From Bacteroidaceae bacterium (GTDB lineage Bacteria > Bacteroidota > Bacteroidia > Bacteroidales > Bacteroidaceae): DNA of 64,000 bases. A model generated the notes under the pieces. That model was not told where the DNA came from. It was given only the letters and a program-made list of their open reading frames with translations, and did not search any database. Below, piece after piece: positions 41,847 to 49,420 of this stretch (position 1 is the first letter of the stretch; each line of letters begins with the position of its first letter). Location: the NCBI GenBank assembly GCA_017547165.1, contig JAFYQK010000025.1:310001-374000 (forward strand). The letters are read 5' to 3'. The translations under genes were made by a program, and so were the position numbers.

Positions 41847-42815
41847 TTAAATTTTTATTTCGTCAAGATTCACCAGTCCGTTAACAATTGCATATATGGT
41901 TAAGCCTGCGGGAGAGTGGATGTTTAGTTTTTTAGAGATGTTGCGACGATGAGTCATGACGGTGTTAACGGAGATGAACATATTCTCGGCTATTTCCTTG
42001 TTAGAAAGTCCTTTAACAACTTCTATAATCACTTCCTTCTCGCGATCGGAGAGTGTGTTGTTTGATTCGTGTTGAGAGTGAGTAGGTGTGTATTCTTCTT
42101 GGGGACGTTTCAACCTGATTTCATCCTCAAGGCGATGAACCGACTCGGCAAACAACTGATCCTCCAAGCGGCAATGGCTTAGCATATCCTCCTCCATCAT
42201 GTATATGTCCATAAGAACGTCGTTAAGCAACTGGATGTTGCTTTCGGAAGGATAGTATTTGATGATGATGTTCTTAAGTTCGGACGAACTGCGCTCAATG
42301 CTTCCGTGGTTGTCCTGGTGTCGGTGACACAGAGCATGAAAACCATGTTCGGACGAGGGAATACGTCCCTCAAGCAGTTGTTCGACATAGGGATGCACAT
42401 ACTCGTTTTCGTATTCCATGTGGCGAGAAACTTCGGCTGCATACTCGTCATAGAATTTCAGTATCAATACGGCGATCTGGTTGCTTGATACGCTCATAGC
42501 CTCAAGCAGTTTGCGCTTTATGGCAGGAAGACGAAAATTTATATAATAAGCGTGTGAGTGTTTAAGATAGTCCATTAATGCTCTTACATCAACATCGTCG
42601 ATTAGCTCACTGATCTTTACGTATTCGCCATTTCTAATGAAATTAACCACGGCCAGAAATGTTGGCGCATCTACTCCACACTCCTTGCATACGGTATCTA
42701 TTTTGGCATCTCCGAAACCAAAAGACATACCAAAGCGGCTGATTACTTGCAACATGCGGTAGTCGTCGCTTATTAAATCGCTCATAGGGTCGGTTGCCCT
42801 GTATTTTTCGGTCAT
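41847..42815 (-). CDS. LuxR-type regulator with RIC/hemerythrin-like N-terminus
   Basis: Protein of 322 residues. Residues ~8-65 look like the ScdA/RIC N-terminal domain (VCKECGVDAPTFLAVVNFI). Residues ~85-240 form a four-helix bundle with the His/Glu pattern of hemerythrin: HMEYENEYVHP, FHALCHRHQDNHG and SHCRLEDQLF, which can bind a di-iron centre. The last ~65 residues are a LuxR DNA-binding domain (LSDREKEVIIEVVKGLSNKEIAE...TVMTHRRNISKKL). RIC proteins repair iron centres after NO or oxidative damage; fusing that sensor to a DNA-binding head suggests a regulator responding to oxygen, NO or iron state. The domain order is seen; the signal is inferred. Confidence 0.82.
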   Translation of the reverse strand: MTEKYRATDPMSDLISDDYRMLQVISRFGMSFGFGDAKIDTVCKECGVDAPTFLAVVNFIRNGEYVKISELIDDVDVRALMDYLKHSHAYYINFRLPAIKRKLLEAMSVSSNQIAVLILKFYDEYAAEVSRHMEYENEYVHPYVEQLLEGRIPSSEHGFHALCHRHQDNHGSIERSSSELKNIIIKYYPSESNIQLLNDVLMDIYMMEEDMLSHCRLEDQLFAESVHRLEDEIRLKRPQEEYTPTHSQHESNNTLSDREKEVIIEVVKGLSNKEIAENMFISVNTVMTHRRNISKKLNIHSPAGLTIYAIVNGLVNLDEIKI

Positions 42816-42879
42816 ATATAATAGGAACTTTTTTTGATACTGAACGTTGGTGAATAATTGTCCAACTTATTACTGTTGA

Positions 42880-42887
42880 CAAAGTTA
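42880..42887 (-). promoter_or_regulatory. -7 box of the RIC-LuxR regulator gene
   Basis: TAACTTTG on the minus strand, ~65 bases before the start. Confidence 0.52.
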
Positions 42888-42904
42888 TAAATAAAACCTC
42901 ATCA

Positions 42905-42938
42905 TTTGTGTGGCATTATTCATTTTTTTGTAACTTTG
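42905..42938 (+). promoter_or_regulatory. Promoter of the Rid-fold gene, leaderless
   Basis: TTTG (42905-42908), 22 bases, TAACTTTG (42931-42938). The ATG follows after 4 bases (TGGC), so transcription should start at or next to the start codon. Confidence 0.65.
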
Positions 42939-42942
42939 TGGC

Positions 42943-44094
42943 ATGAAATACTCACAATTAAGTATTGCTGAACTTGGTGTGACGATAGAAATTTCGTCAT
43001 TTTTACCTGTAAGTGGAACAAAAGAGTGGCATGCAATGCTACACGTTTCTTCAAACGGAACTTCTTTCGCTGATCAATACAGGAGGATATGTTTGGCTGA
43101 GGAACACCTAATGGCTTCCGATGAATTTAGCGAGGCGAAAATCGTCTTTAAACGCTATTTCCTTTCTGATAGCACTAACCAGCAGCCTCTAATGAACGAT
43201 ATTGGAGTGACGTGCAGTGTTAGTTTCATACAGCAACCTCCTCTTGATGGGAGCAAGGTTGCTCTATGGCTATATATACAAGAGGGTATGCAGGTGTTGA
43301 GGATGAGTCCGGACGGAGTCTCTGCCTTAGCTGAGAATAATGGTTATCAGCATATATGGACAATGGGATTGTCGGATAGCAATGGTGATAGTTTCCAGCA
43401 GACTCAAACCTTGTTGACACGTTATGAGCAGATACTGTCAACGCATCAGGCTTGTATTGCCGATAACTGCATACGCACCTGGTTTTTTGTGCGTGATGTG
43501 GATACGCAATATAATGGTCTGGTTGTTGCGCGCAAGCAATATTTCAATTACATAGGACTGACTTCTGATACCCACTATATTTCGTCTACTGGAATCGGAG
43601 GAAACCCTTCTGACCCCAAAGCGTTGATTCAGTTAGGTTGCTATGCGTTGAATGGTTTTATGCCAGAACAACAACGTTATCTCTATGCTCCCACACACCT
43701 GAACCGTACGAGTGATTATGGTGTAACCTTCGAGCGTGGAACTCTTATGCAGTATGGCGATAGAAACCATGCCTATATTTCAGGTACGGCCAGTATTGAT
43801 AACAAGGGTGAGGTGGTTCATGTAGGAGATATATGTATGCAAACCGAACGTATGTGGGAGAATGTTGGATGCCTGCTTGATGAGGCTGGGATGACGATGG
43901 CCGATTGTGCTCAGATGATTGTTTATTTGAGAGATGTGGCAGATTATGGGGTTGTGAAGAAGATGTTTGCACAGCGTTTCCCAGATATCCCAACCATAAT
44001 CACTTTGGCACCAGTATGCCGTCCAACATGGCTCATTGAGATGGAGTGTATAGCCGTCTCTGAAAGTAGCAATGAGCAATATCGCAATTATTAA
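42943..44094 (+). CDS. Rid/YjgF-fold protein, chorismatase-like
   Basis: Protein of 383 residues. The second half has two RidA-like segments, including HYISSTGIGGNPSDP, HAYISGTASIDNKGEVVHVGD and a DCAQMIVYLRDVADYGVVKK stretch, the core of the Rid fold; N-terminal ~130 residues are divergent. The doubled layout resembles chorismate-hydrolysing FkbO/Hyg5 proteins more than the short RidA deaminases, but key active-site residues cannot be assigned by eye. It is divergent from the RIC-LuxR regulator, which is its best candidate controller. The leaderless start at 42943 is set by the -7 box. Confidence 0.7.
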   Translation: MKYSQLSIAELGVTIEISSFLPVSGTKEWHAMLHVSSNGTSFADQYRRICLAEEHLMASDEFSEAKIVFKRYFLSDSTNQQPLMNDIGVTCSVSFIQQPPLDGSKVALWLYIQEGMQVLRMSPDGVSALAENNGYQHIWTMGLSDSNGDSFQQTQTLLTRYEQILSTHQACIADNCIRTWFFVRDVDTQYNGLVVARKQYFNYIGLTSDTHYISSTGIGGNPSDPKALIQLGCYALNGFMPEQQRYLYAPTHLNRTSDYGVTFERGTLMQYGDRNHAYISGTASIDNKGEVVHVGDICMQTERMWENVGCLLDEAGMTMADCAQMIVYLRDVADYGVVKKMFAQRFPDIPTIITLAPVCRPTWLIEMECIAVSESSNEQYRNY

Positions 44095-44121
44095 ATTCCT
44101 TAAATTATTGATTGCTATTAT

Positions 44122-44170
44122 TACCCAAATATTTGGGTATAATTGTAATGGTTTGTTCGTATTTGGGTAT
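44122..44170. other. 18-bp perfect palindrome with a repeated half-site
   Basis: TACCCAAAT/ATTTGGGTA (44122-44139) is a perfect palindrome; one half, ATTTGGGTAT, recurs at 44161-44170, 30 bp on (about three helical turns). It lies just after the Rid-fold gene stop. Confidence 0.5.
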
Positions 44171-44233
44171 TGCTACTAACGTATATTGCTATTCTTTTTT
44201 ACATGCAGATCCTAACATAGTTATTATAGACAA

Positions 44234-44271
44234 AAGGCGAGGATGCACCCAGTTGGGAACATTCTCGCCTT
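44234..44271. terminator. Terminator between convergent Rid-fold and BI-1 genes
   Basis: AAGGCGAGGATG (44234-44245) pairs with CATTCTCGCCTT (44260-44271), 12 bp with one G-T pair, followed by GTTTTGTT on the plus strand. Confidence 0.82.
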
Positions 44272-44293
44272 GTTTTGTTAGGTTGTATGTAAC

Positions 44294-45016
44294 TTATCTC
44301 CTTCGTCCAAAGATGCGCAATAAATAAAGGAAGAGATTAACGAAGTCAAGGTATAGTGTCAAGCTTCCCAAAAGCGCAATCTTGTTTGTTTGATCGTTAA
44401 CACCATAGTGTTGAGCCTCAAGCATCATATTCTTGATTTTCTGTGTATCATATGCGGTGAGACCCACAAAGATGATAACGCCAACATAGTTAAGTATTGA
44501 TGTAAACATATCGTTATCCCAAAATATGTTCACAATGCTTGCAACGATAAGACCAATAAGCGCCATAATAAGAATGCGTCCCATAGCAGAAAGGTCTTTC
44601 TTGATGAAGAAACCCACCAATGACATGCCACCAAAGGTTCCTGCTGTTACAAAGAAGGTTTGAGCTATACTTTCTTGAGTGTATGCCAGCATAATAATGG
44701 AAAGGGTAGCACCATTTATGATAGAGTAAATGGCAAACAGCAAACCTGCCGTAACGAATGATATTCGGTTAATCATAGAAGAGATGAAGAATACCAATCC
44801 TATTTCTGCGATTAGCAATAGCCAATACAAATTGGTATTGAAAATAGTATTGATTAGATTATAATCCTTTGCTATAATCATAGCAGTGAGTCCTGTCATC
44901 AATAGTCCACATGTCATCCATATGTATACATTGCGCATGAGTGTGGCAAAAACACTGGTTTGTGAATAAGAAGAGCTTTGGCTATAAGAATCGCCATATC
45001 CTTTGTCGTATCCCAT
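44294..45016 (-). CDS. Bax inhibitor-1 / YccA family membrane protein
   Basis: Protein of 240 residues with seven hydrophobic helices from ~28 on, after a Ser/Tyr-rich tail (SYSQSSSYSQTSVF). The family motif near the end is clear (YVGVIIFVGLTAYDTQKIKNM), with the Asp of YDTQ, a pH-sensing/Ca2+-leak residue in this family. It is an inner-membrane protein. It follows the M16 protease by 45 bases in the same direction and lacks its own promoter, so it is probably co-transcribed. Confidence 0.9.
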   Translation of the reverse strand: MGYDKGYGDSYSQSSSYSQTSVFATLMRNVYIWMTCGLLMTGLTAMIIAKDYNLINTIFNTNLYWLLLIAEIGLVFFISSMINRISFVTAGLLFAIYSIINGATLSIIMLAYTQESIAQTFFVTAGTFGGMSLVGFFIKKDLSAMGRILIMALIGLIVASIVNIFWDNDMFTSILNYVGVIIFVGLTAYDTQKIKNMMLEAQHYGVNDQTNKIALLGSLTLYLDFVNLFLYLLRIFGRRR

Positions 45017-45061
45017 AGTTTCAAATTTTACAAATGTTAATAATGTGATTAGATATTTCTT

Positions 45062-47869
45062 TTATTCGGGTAGCATCACCACGGTGATTTCATTCTTGCT
45101 TTTTAACAAGGTCTTTGCTACGTTGATGATGTCTTTTTGTGTTATGCTCTCTAGGGTTGGAATATAATCCTTGTGTACGTCTATGCCATAACGGTAATAG
45201 GTCTGCAGGTATGAAAGCCATACTCCGTTCTTGTTCTGACGCTCGTGATAGCTCTTTTGCATATATTCCTTCACTCTTTGCATATATTCGGCAGGAATGC
45301 CATTGGTCGCAACTTTTTCAAGTTCTTTTCGCATTACTACAACACAAGTGTCGTATAGGTCGGGTTTGACATTACCTTGTACGGTGAACTGATATTTCCA
45401 TTTGCCGTCATGACCATCATAATGGTCAGCACTAGAACCTACACCATATGAGGCACCCATTTCTTCACGAATCACCTTAGTATATGTCATCTGCATTGCT
45501 TGTCCCAATATACTTGTTACAAGTTCGTCCTTGAGATTCTTCTTGTTTTTTGCAGGAGCATGCATCATGAACAATGCCAACGCTTGAGGCTGTTCCATTT
45601 TGGTCTTGTAGATGTTTTTTATGTTGCCGTTGCGTACGACCAAATCGGTATTTACAGGTTTGTCGTTGCGCTTGAGTGTTGGAAGGGTGGCCAAGTACTG
45701 GCAACAATATTTAGATAAGGTGTCTTCGTCAAAGGTGCCTGCGAAGAAGAAGGTGAAATCAGATGCATCAGCATAGCGGTCTGCCCAAATTTCGAGCGCG
45801 CGCTTGTAGTCTATCTGTTCAATATGTTCTTTGCGCAGAAGGACATTGCGCGGGTTATTTCCATAGCATGTTGTTGAGACACTATCGCTGAAGAAAGCCA
45901 TAGGATTGTTCTCCTTACCTTTTAGCATAGTGTAATATTGTGTCAAGAGGTTCTGTGCAGCATCCACATCTGGTTCCAATGGTTGGAACTGCAGGTAGAT
46001 GAGTTGCATCATTGTTTCCAGATCGTTGCGCGAAGAACCACCGCCCATTTGTTCGCTACGAGATCCAAGACTTGCGTTTACCTGAGCTTGTTTACCAGCG
46101 AGCATCTTGCGTATGTCTGTACGCTTGTATCCTCCTAATTTAGAAATGTTACACAATTCTTCTGCAGCTTCCAAAGTGATATAATCTTCGGCGCTATATC
46201 TGCTTGTCCCGCCAGGACTGTAGGCTTGCATGAGAATTTCATTGTCGTTGTGGGTTGTTGGTAACATAACTACTCGTACACCATTGGATAGTATCAGTTC
46301 CTTGCCTCCGAAATGCCCTTGTTTGCTCTTGACAATGCTACCTGGTGTGGGTAATTCTTTGATCAAATCACCTGTTTCGGTTTCATCTACGAAGGGAATT
46401 GTCTTTGCATCAAAACCAGCCTTTACCGCAAGAAAAAGACTATCAGCATTGGGTTGGATATAGCCTTCCTTTTCGGGGTTTATACAAAGCATAACCATAT
46501 TTTTTGTGTTACGTGAGAATAATGTAGCATACAATGCGTTAACCTCTTCAAGAGTGATTGTTGGGAGAAGATGTTTGTAAATGCCTGTCTCAAATTCGAT
46601 GGGAAGCATGGGCTCACCATTGAGATAATTGTTTAGGCATTCTTGTATAAATTCGGCATTCTCTCTTTTATTACGGTTCTGATATTTCAGGTCAAGTTTT
46701 GAGAGCATCTGCGAACGTCTTCTGTCTAATTCGCTTTGCAAGAAACCGTGGTCAAGTATAGTACACAATTCCTTTATTGCCGAAGTTATTGCCGCGTATG
46801 TCATTCCTTCTTTCGGAACGATATAGCTTTCGGTACACTTGGTAACCTTAGAGAGCAGGAAATCACTTTCATTAAAACTTGTTGCAAGGTATGGAGTTTC
46901 TGGTTTTAACAAGATTTCTTGCATGCGAGAAGAGAACATACCTTCAACCAAAGATTTTGCTATTTTATGTCGTAGATATTCAATGGAATTCTTTTTATTA
47001 GCCGGCCAAAGCTCTTTGTGCTTAAACATAAGTGACACAAGAGTCATTGTAAGTTCGGGGTCGTGATCTGTGACAATAATTGCTTCTTCATTGTCTTCTA
47101 CTCCGTAGTATATGCGCTCAGCAGCATTTTGGGGCATTGCAATGGGAGAGAAAAATTCCTTTATCTTTGCTTCGGTGCGATCAACATCAATGTCGCCAAT
47201 AACTATGATAGCCTGAAGATCAGGACGATACCATTTGTGGTAGTAGTCGCGCAAAGCTTGATACGGAAAGTTGTCGATTACTGACATCAAACCTATTGGA
47301 AGACGATTGCCAGGACGACTGTTTGACATCAGTGTTGGCAACTGACGGTTGAAAATTCGCATCTGTGCAGAATTGCCCTGACGCCACTCCTCGTGGATGA
47401 CACCACGTTCCTTGTCAATCTCTGATTCTTCGAGGGCTAGATCGCAACTCCAGTCATGCAAAATAAGCAACACGCTATCAACGGTGGAAGTTCGTGCTGT
47501 TGGAACATTATTGATATTGTAAACTGTTTCGTCGATAGACGTATATGCATTTAACTGTTGGCCAAACTTTACTCCAATACCCTCGAGATATCTCAACAAA
47601 GCATCTCCGGGATAGTGCTTGGTGCCATTGAAGCACATGTGTTCCAAAAAGTGTGCCAAACCGCGTTGGTCCTCTTCTTCTTGAACGGATCCCACCTTTT
47701 GCGCAATGTAGAAATTAGCACTTCCTGGCGTTTTCACATTTTTTCTCACATAATAAGTTAATCCATTAGGCAACTGTCCTTTGCGGGTGACAGTGTCTTG
47801 TGGCAATGATTGTGCGCTTATGTTTGCTATAAAGCAAAGCATTAGCAACAAGGAAAATATTTTTTGCAT
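45062..47869 (-). CDS. Exported M16 zinc protease (two-unit, insulinase/pitrilysin family)
   Basis: Protein of 935 residues with a signal peptide (~1-19). The zinc site is HFLEH (73-77, inverted HxxEH) with the third ligand Glu in the downstream ESEIDKERGVIHEEW stretch. Two M16 domain pairs follow each other; only the first has the zinc motif, as is usual for the inactive second half. It degrades peptides or damaged proteins in the periplasm. The companion protease of ~407 residues at 52548-53771 is a separate single-unit member. Confidence 0.92.
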   Translation of the reverse strand: MQKIFSLLLMLCFIANISAQSLPQDTVTRKGQLPNGLTYYVRKNVKTPGSANFYIAQKVGSVQEEEDQRGLAHFLEHMCFNGTKHYPGDALLRYLEGIGVKFGQQLNAYTSIDETVYNINNVPTARTSTVDSVLLILHDWSCDLALEESEIDKERGVIHEEWRQGNSAQMRIFNRQLPTLMSNSRPGNRLPIGLMSVIDNFPYQALRDYYHKWYRPDLQAIIVIGDIDVDRTEAKIKEFFSPIAMPQNAAERIYYGVEDNEEAIIVTDHDPELTMTLVSLMFKHKELWPANKKNSIEYLRHKIAKSLVEGMFSSRMQEILLKPETPYLATSFNESDFLLSKVTKCTESYIVPKEGMTYAAITSAIKELCTILDHGFLQSELDRRRSQMLSKLDLKYQNRNKRENAEFIQECLNNYLNGEPMLPIEFETGIYKHLLPTITLEEVNALYATLFSRNTKNMVMLCINPEKEGYIQPNADSLFLAVKAGFDAKTIPFVDETETGDLIKELPTPGSIVKSKQGHFGGKELILSNGVRVVMLPTTHNDNEILMQAYSPGGTSRYSAEDYITLEAAEELCNISKLGGYKRTDIRKMLAGKQAQVNASLGSRSEQMGGGSSRNDLETMMQLIYLQFQPLEPDVDAAQNLLTQYYTMLKGKENNPMAFFSDSVSTTCYGNNPRNVLLRKEHIEQIDYKRALEIWADRYADASDFTFFFAGTFDEDTLSKYCCQYLATLPTLKRNDKPVNTDLVVRNGNIKNIYKTKMEQPQALALFMMHAPAKNKKNLKDELVTSILGQAMQMTYTKVIREEMGASYGVGSSADHYDGHDGKWKYQFTVQGNVKPDLYDTCVVVMRKELEKVATNGIPAEYMQRVKEYMQKSYHERQNKNGVWLSYLQTYYRYGIDVHKDYIPTLESITQKDIINVAKTLLKSKNEITVVMLPE

Positions 47870-47895
47870 GATTTAATAATTTAGTAATTTGGCAC

Positions 47896-47903
47896 CAAAT
47901 ATA
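47896..47903 (-). promoter_or_regulatory. -7 box of the large M16 protease gene
   Basis: TATATTTG on the minus strand, ~27 bases before the start. Confidence 0.55.
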
Positions 47904-47946
47904 TAAAGAACTCACGGAATAATAGTAATGATTCTGCAAAATAATG

Positions 47947-47954
47947 TACCTTTG
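47947..47954 (+). promoter_or_regulatory. -7 box of dacB, near-leaderless
   Basis: TACCTTTG; the chosen ATG at 47964 is 9 bases on. It lies inside the longer open frame (47928), ruling that start out. Confidence 0.6.
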
Positions 47955-47963
47955 CCACCAGAT

Positions 47964-49277
47964 ATGCAAAAAAAGAAGAAAAAAAGAAGGTTTAAAAGGT
48001 GGGTCAGGGTTGTCTTTTGGTCTTTTAGTATTGCCTTGTTGACATGGATATTATACTGGCCCGTTAAAGTTCTTAACGAATATTGGAGCAAGAGTCCTAT
48101 TGAAGCAGAAACCTCATCCGTATGCGCGACAGATGCGATAGAGTTGTGCAATAAGGAGGATTCTGTTATGAAAGTGCGCCTCAAACGCTTTATTACGTCT
48201 CCTTGTCGGTTAGATACAAACGATATTGCGGTCTGTGTGTGGAATCTGACGACGGATACCCCTATTTTACGATGGCACGATAGAGAATTGATGACGCCAG
48301 CATCAAGTCTTAAATTGCTTACGGCAATATCTGCGCTGAAACGATTAGGGGTGTCTCACAGATACATAGAAAAGATTATGCTAACAGGCAATGTTAGTGG
48401 AGGTGTATTGCATGGCGATGTCATTTTTCAGTTTGATGACAATCCTATGGTGGAGGGGTTGGAAGAGTATGTAAGTGCTTTAAAAAGGAAAGGCGTTAGG
48501 AAGATAGATGGTCGTGTAGTAATAAATCTTATGCGAACCGATACATTGCGAGCTCATCATACCGCCAGCATATGGGACATGCCATATAACAAACTTCCCA
48601 TTCTTTTGAAAGGTGCTCCCCGTATAGCACAAGAGCTGAGGTACCTGTTACAACAAATGAATATTGATTCGCCAAATCCCAGTGTAGAGTATGGATTAAG
48701 GATTTATCCGGTGTTGCATACCATATACTCTAAAGCTACATCGATTACAGACGTCATTGCTCCGATGTTAATTCATAGTTGCAACATCAAAGCAGATGCC
48801 TTACATTATCATACGATTCATTATGCCGATCGCTATAAAGGTCTTGTAGGTACGGGCGATACAGATTTGAATGTGTTCTTGAAGGAAAACCTTCGATATG
48901 ACACGTCAGGATTTACCCTGAATGATGGTTCTGGCCTTTCGCCTAAAAATATGGTTAATGCGGATTTCCTGATATCTTTACTTCGCTTTGCCTGGAAGGA
49001 ACCAGATATAAAATCGGTTCTTATAAGTGAGGCACTTGCTACTCCAGGACATTCTGAAAGGCGTGGTTCGTTGAGTTCACGAATGACTGAAAGCATTTAT
49101 GAGAAGCGTATTTTTTGCAAGACAGGCACACTGATAAGCATCGGTGCTTCAAGTCTGAGTGGATATGCCCACGGAAGCAATGGGCATTGGTATGCCTTTG
49201 TTGTCATAAATCGCAATTCTCCGGTTGGAGAGAGTCGCTTGTATCAGGATATGCTATGCAAGGCCTTAGTTAAATAA
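47964..49277 (+). CDS. dacB: D-alanyl-D-alanine carboxypeptidase/endopeptidase (PBP4, family S13)
   Basis: Protein of 437 residues from ATG 47964. SxxK is Ser114-Ser-Leu-Lys117 (TPASSLKLL); the DGSGLSPKN segment gives the SxN-like motif and FCKTGTLISIG the KTG triad. It trims or hydrolyses peptidoglycan crosslinks. Unusually, the N-terminus is strongly basic (KKKKKRRFKRW) followed by a hydrophobic span (~15-33) without a clear cleavage site, so this PBP4 is probably anchored to the inner membrane. Confidence 0.9.
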   Translation: MQKKKKKRRFKRWVRVVFWSFSIALLTWILYWPVKVLNEYWSKSPIEAETSSVCATDAIELCNKEDSVMKVRLKRFITSPCRLDTNDIAVCVWNLTTDTPILRWHDRELMTPASSLKLLTAISALKRLGVSHRYIEKIMLTGNVSGGVLHGDVIFQFDDNPMVEGLEEYVSALKRKGVRKIDGRVVINLMRTDTLRAHHTASIWDMPYNKLPILLKGAPRIAQELRYLLQQMNIDSPNPSVEYGLRIYPVLHTIYSKATSITDVIAPMLIHSCNIKADALHYHTIHYADRYKGLVGTGDTDLNVFLKENLRYDTSGFTLNDGSGLSPKNMVNADFLISLLRFAWKEPDIKSVLISEALATPGHSERRGSLSSRMTESIYEKRIFCKTGTLISIGASSLSGYAHGSNGHWYAFVVINRNSPVGESRLYQDMLCKALVK

Positions 49278-49282
49278 GCCTT

Positions 49283-49420
49283 TTAGCACCCGCAACATCC
49301 TCCGCAATTACCATTGCAATTGTCGCAATCATTGCCACCTTTCTTTTTGAAAAGTCGGTAAATGGCATAAACTGTGACTATACCTAGGAATACTAAAAGA
49401 AGTATACTTTGTGTGTTCAT
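49283..49420 (-). CDS. Small Cys-rich membrane protein, FeoB-associated
   Basis: 45 residues from ATG 49420, which shares the ATGA overlap with the feoB stop. One membrane span (SILLLVFLGIVTVYAIYRLF) is followed by a Lys patch and a tail with CDNCNGNCGGCCGC, a cluster of seven Cys that can bind iron. Such small proteins after feoB in Bacteroidetes are thought to help iron(II) reach FeoB. It ends 5 bases from the convergent dacB stop. Confidence 0.87.
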   Translation of the reverse strand: MNTQSILLLVFLGIVTVYAIYRLFKKKGGNDCDNCNGNCGGCCGC

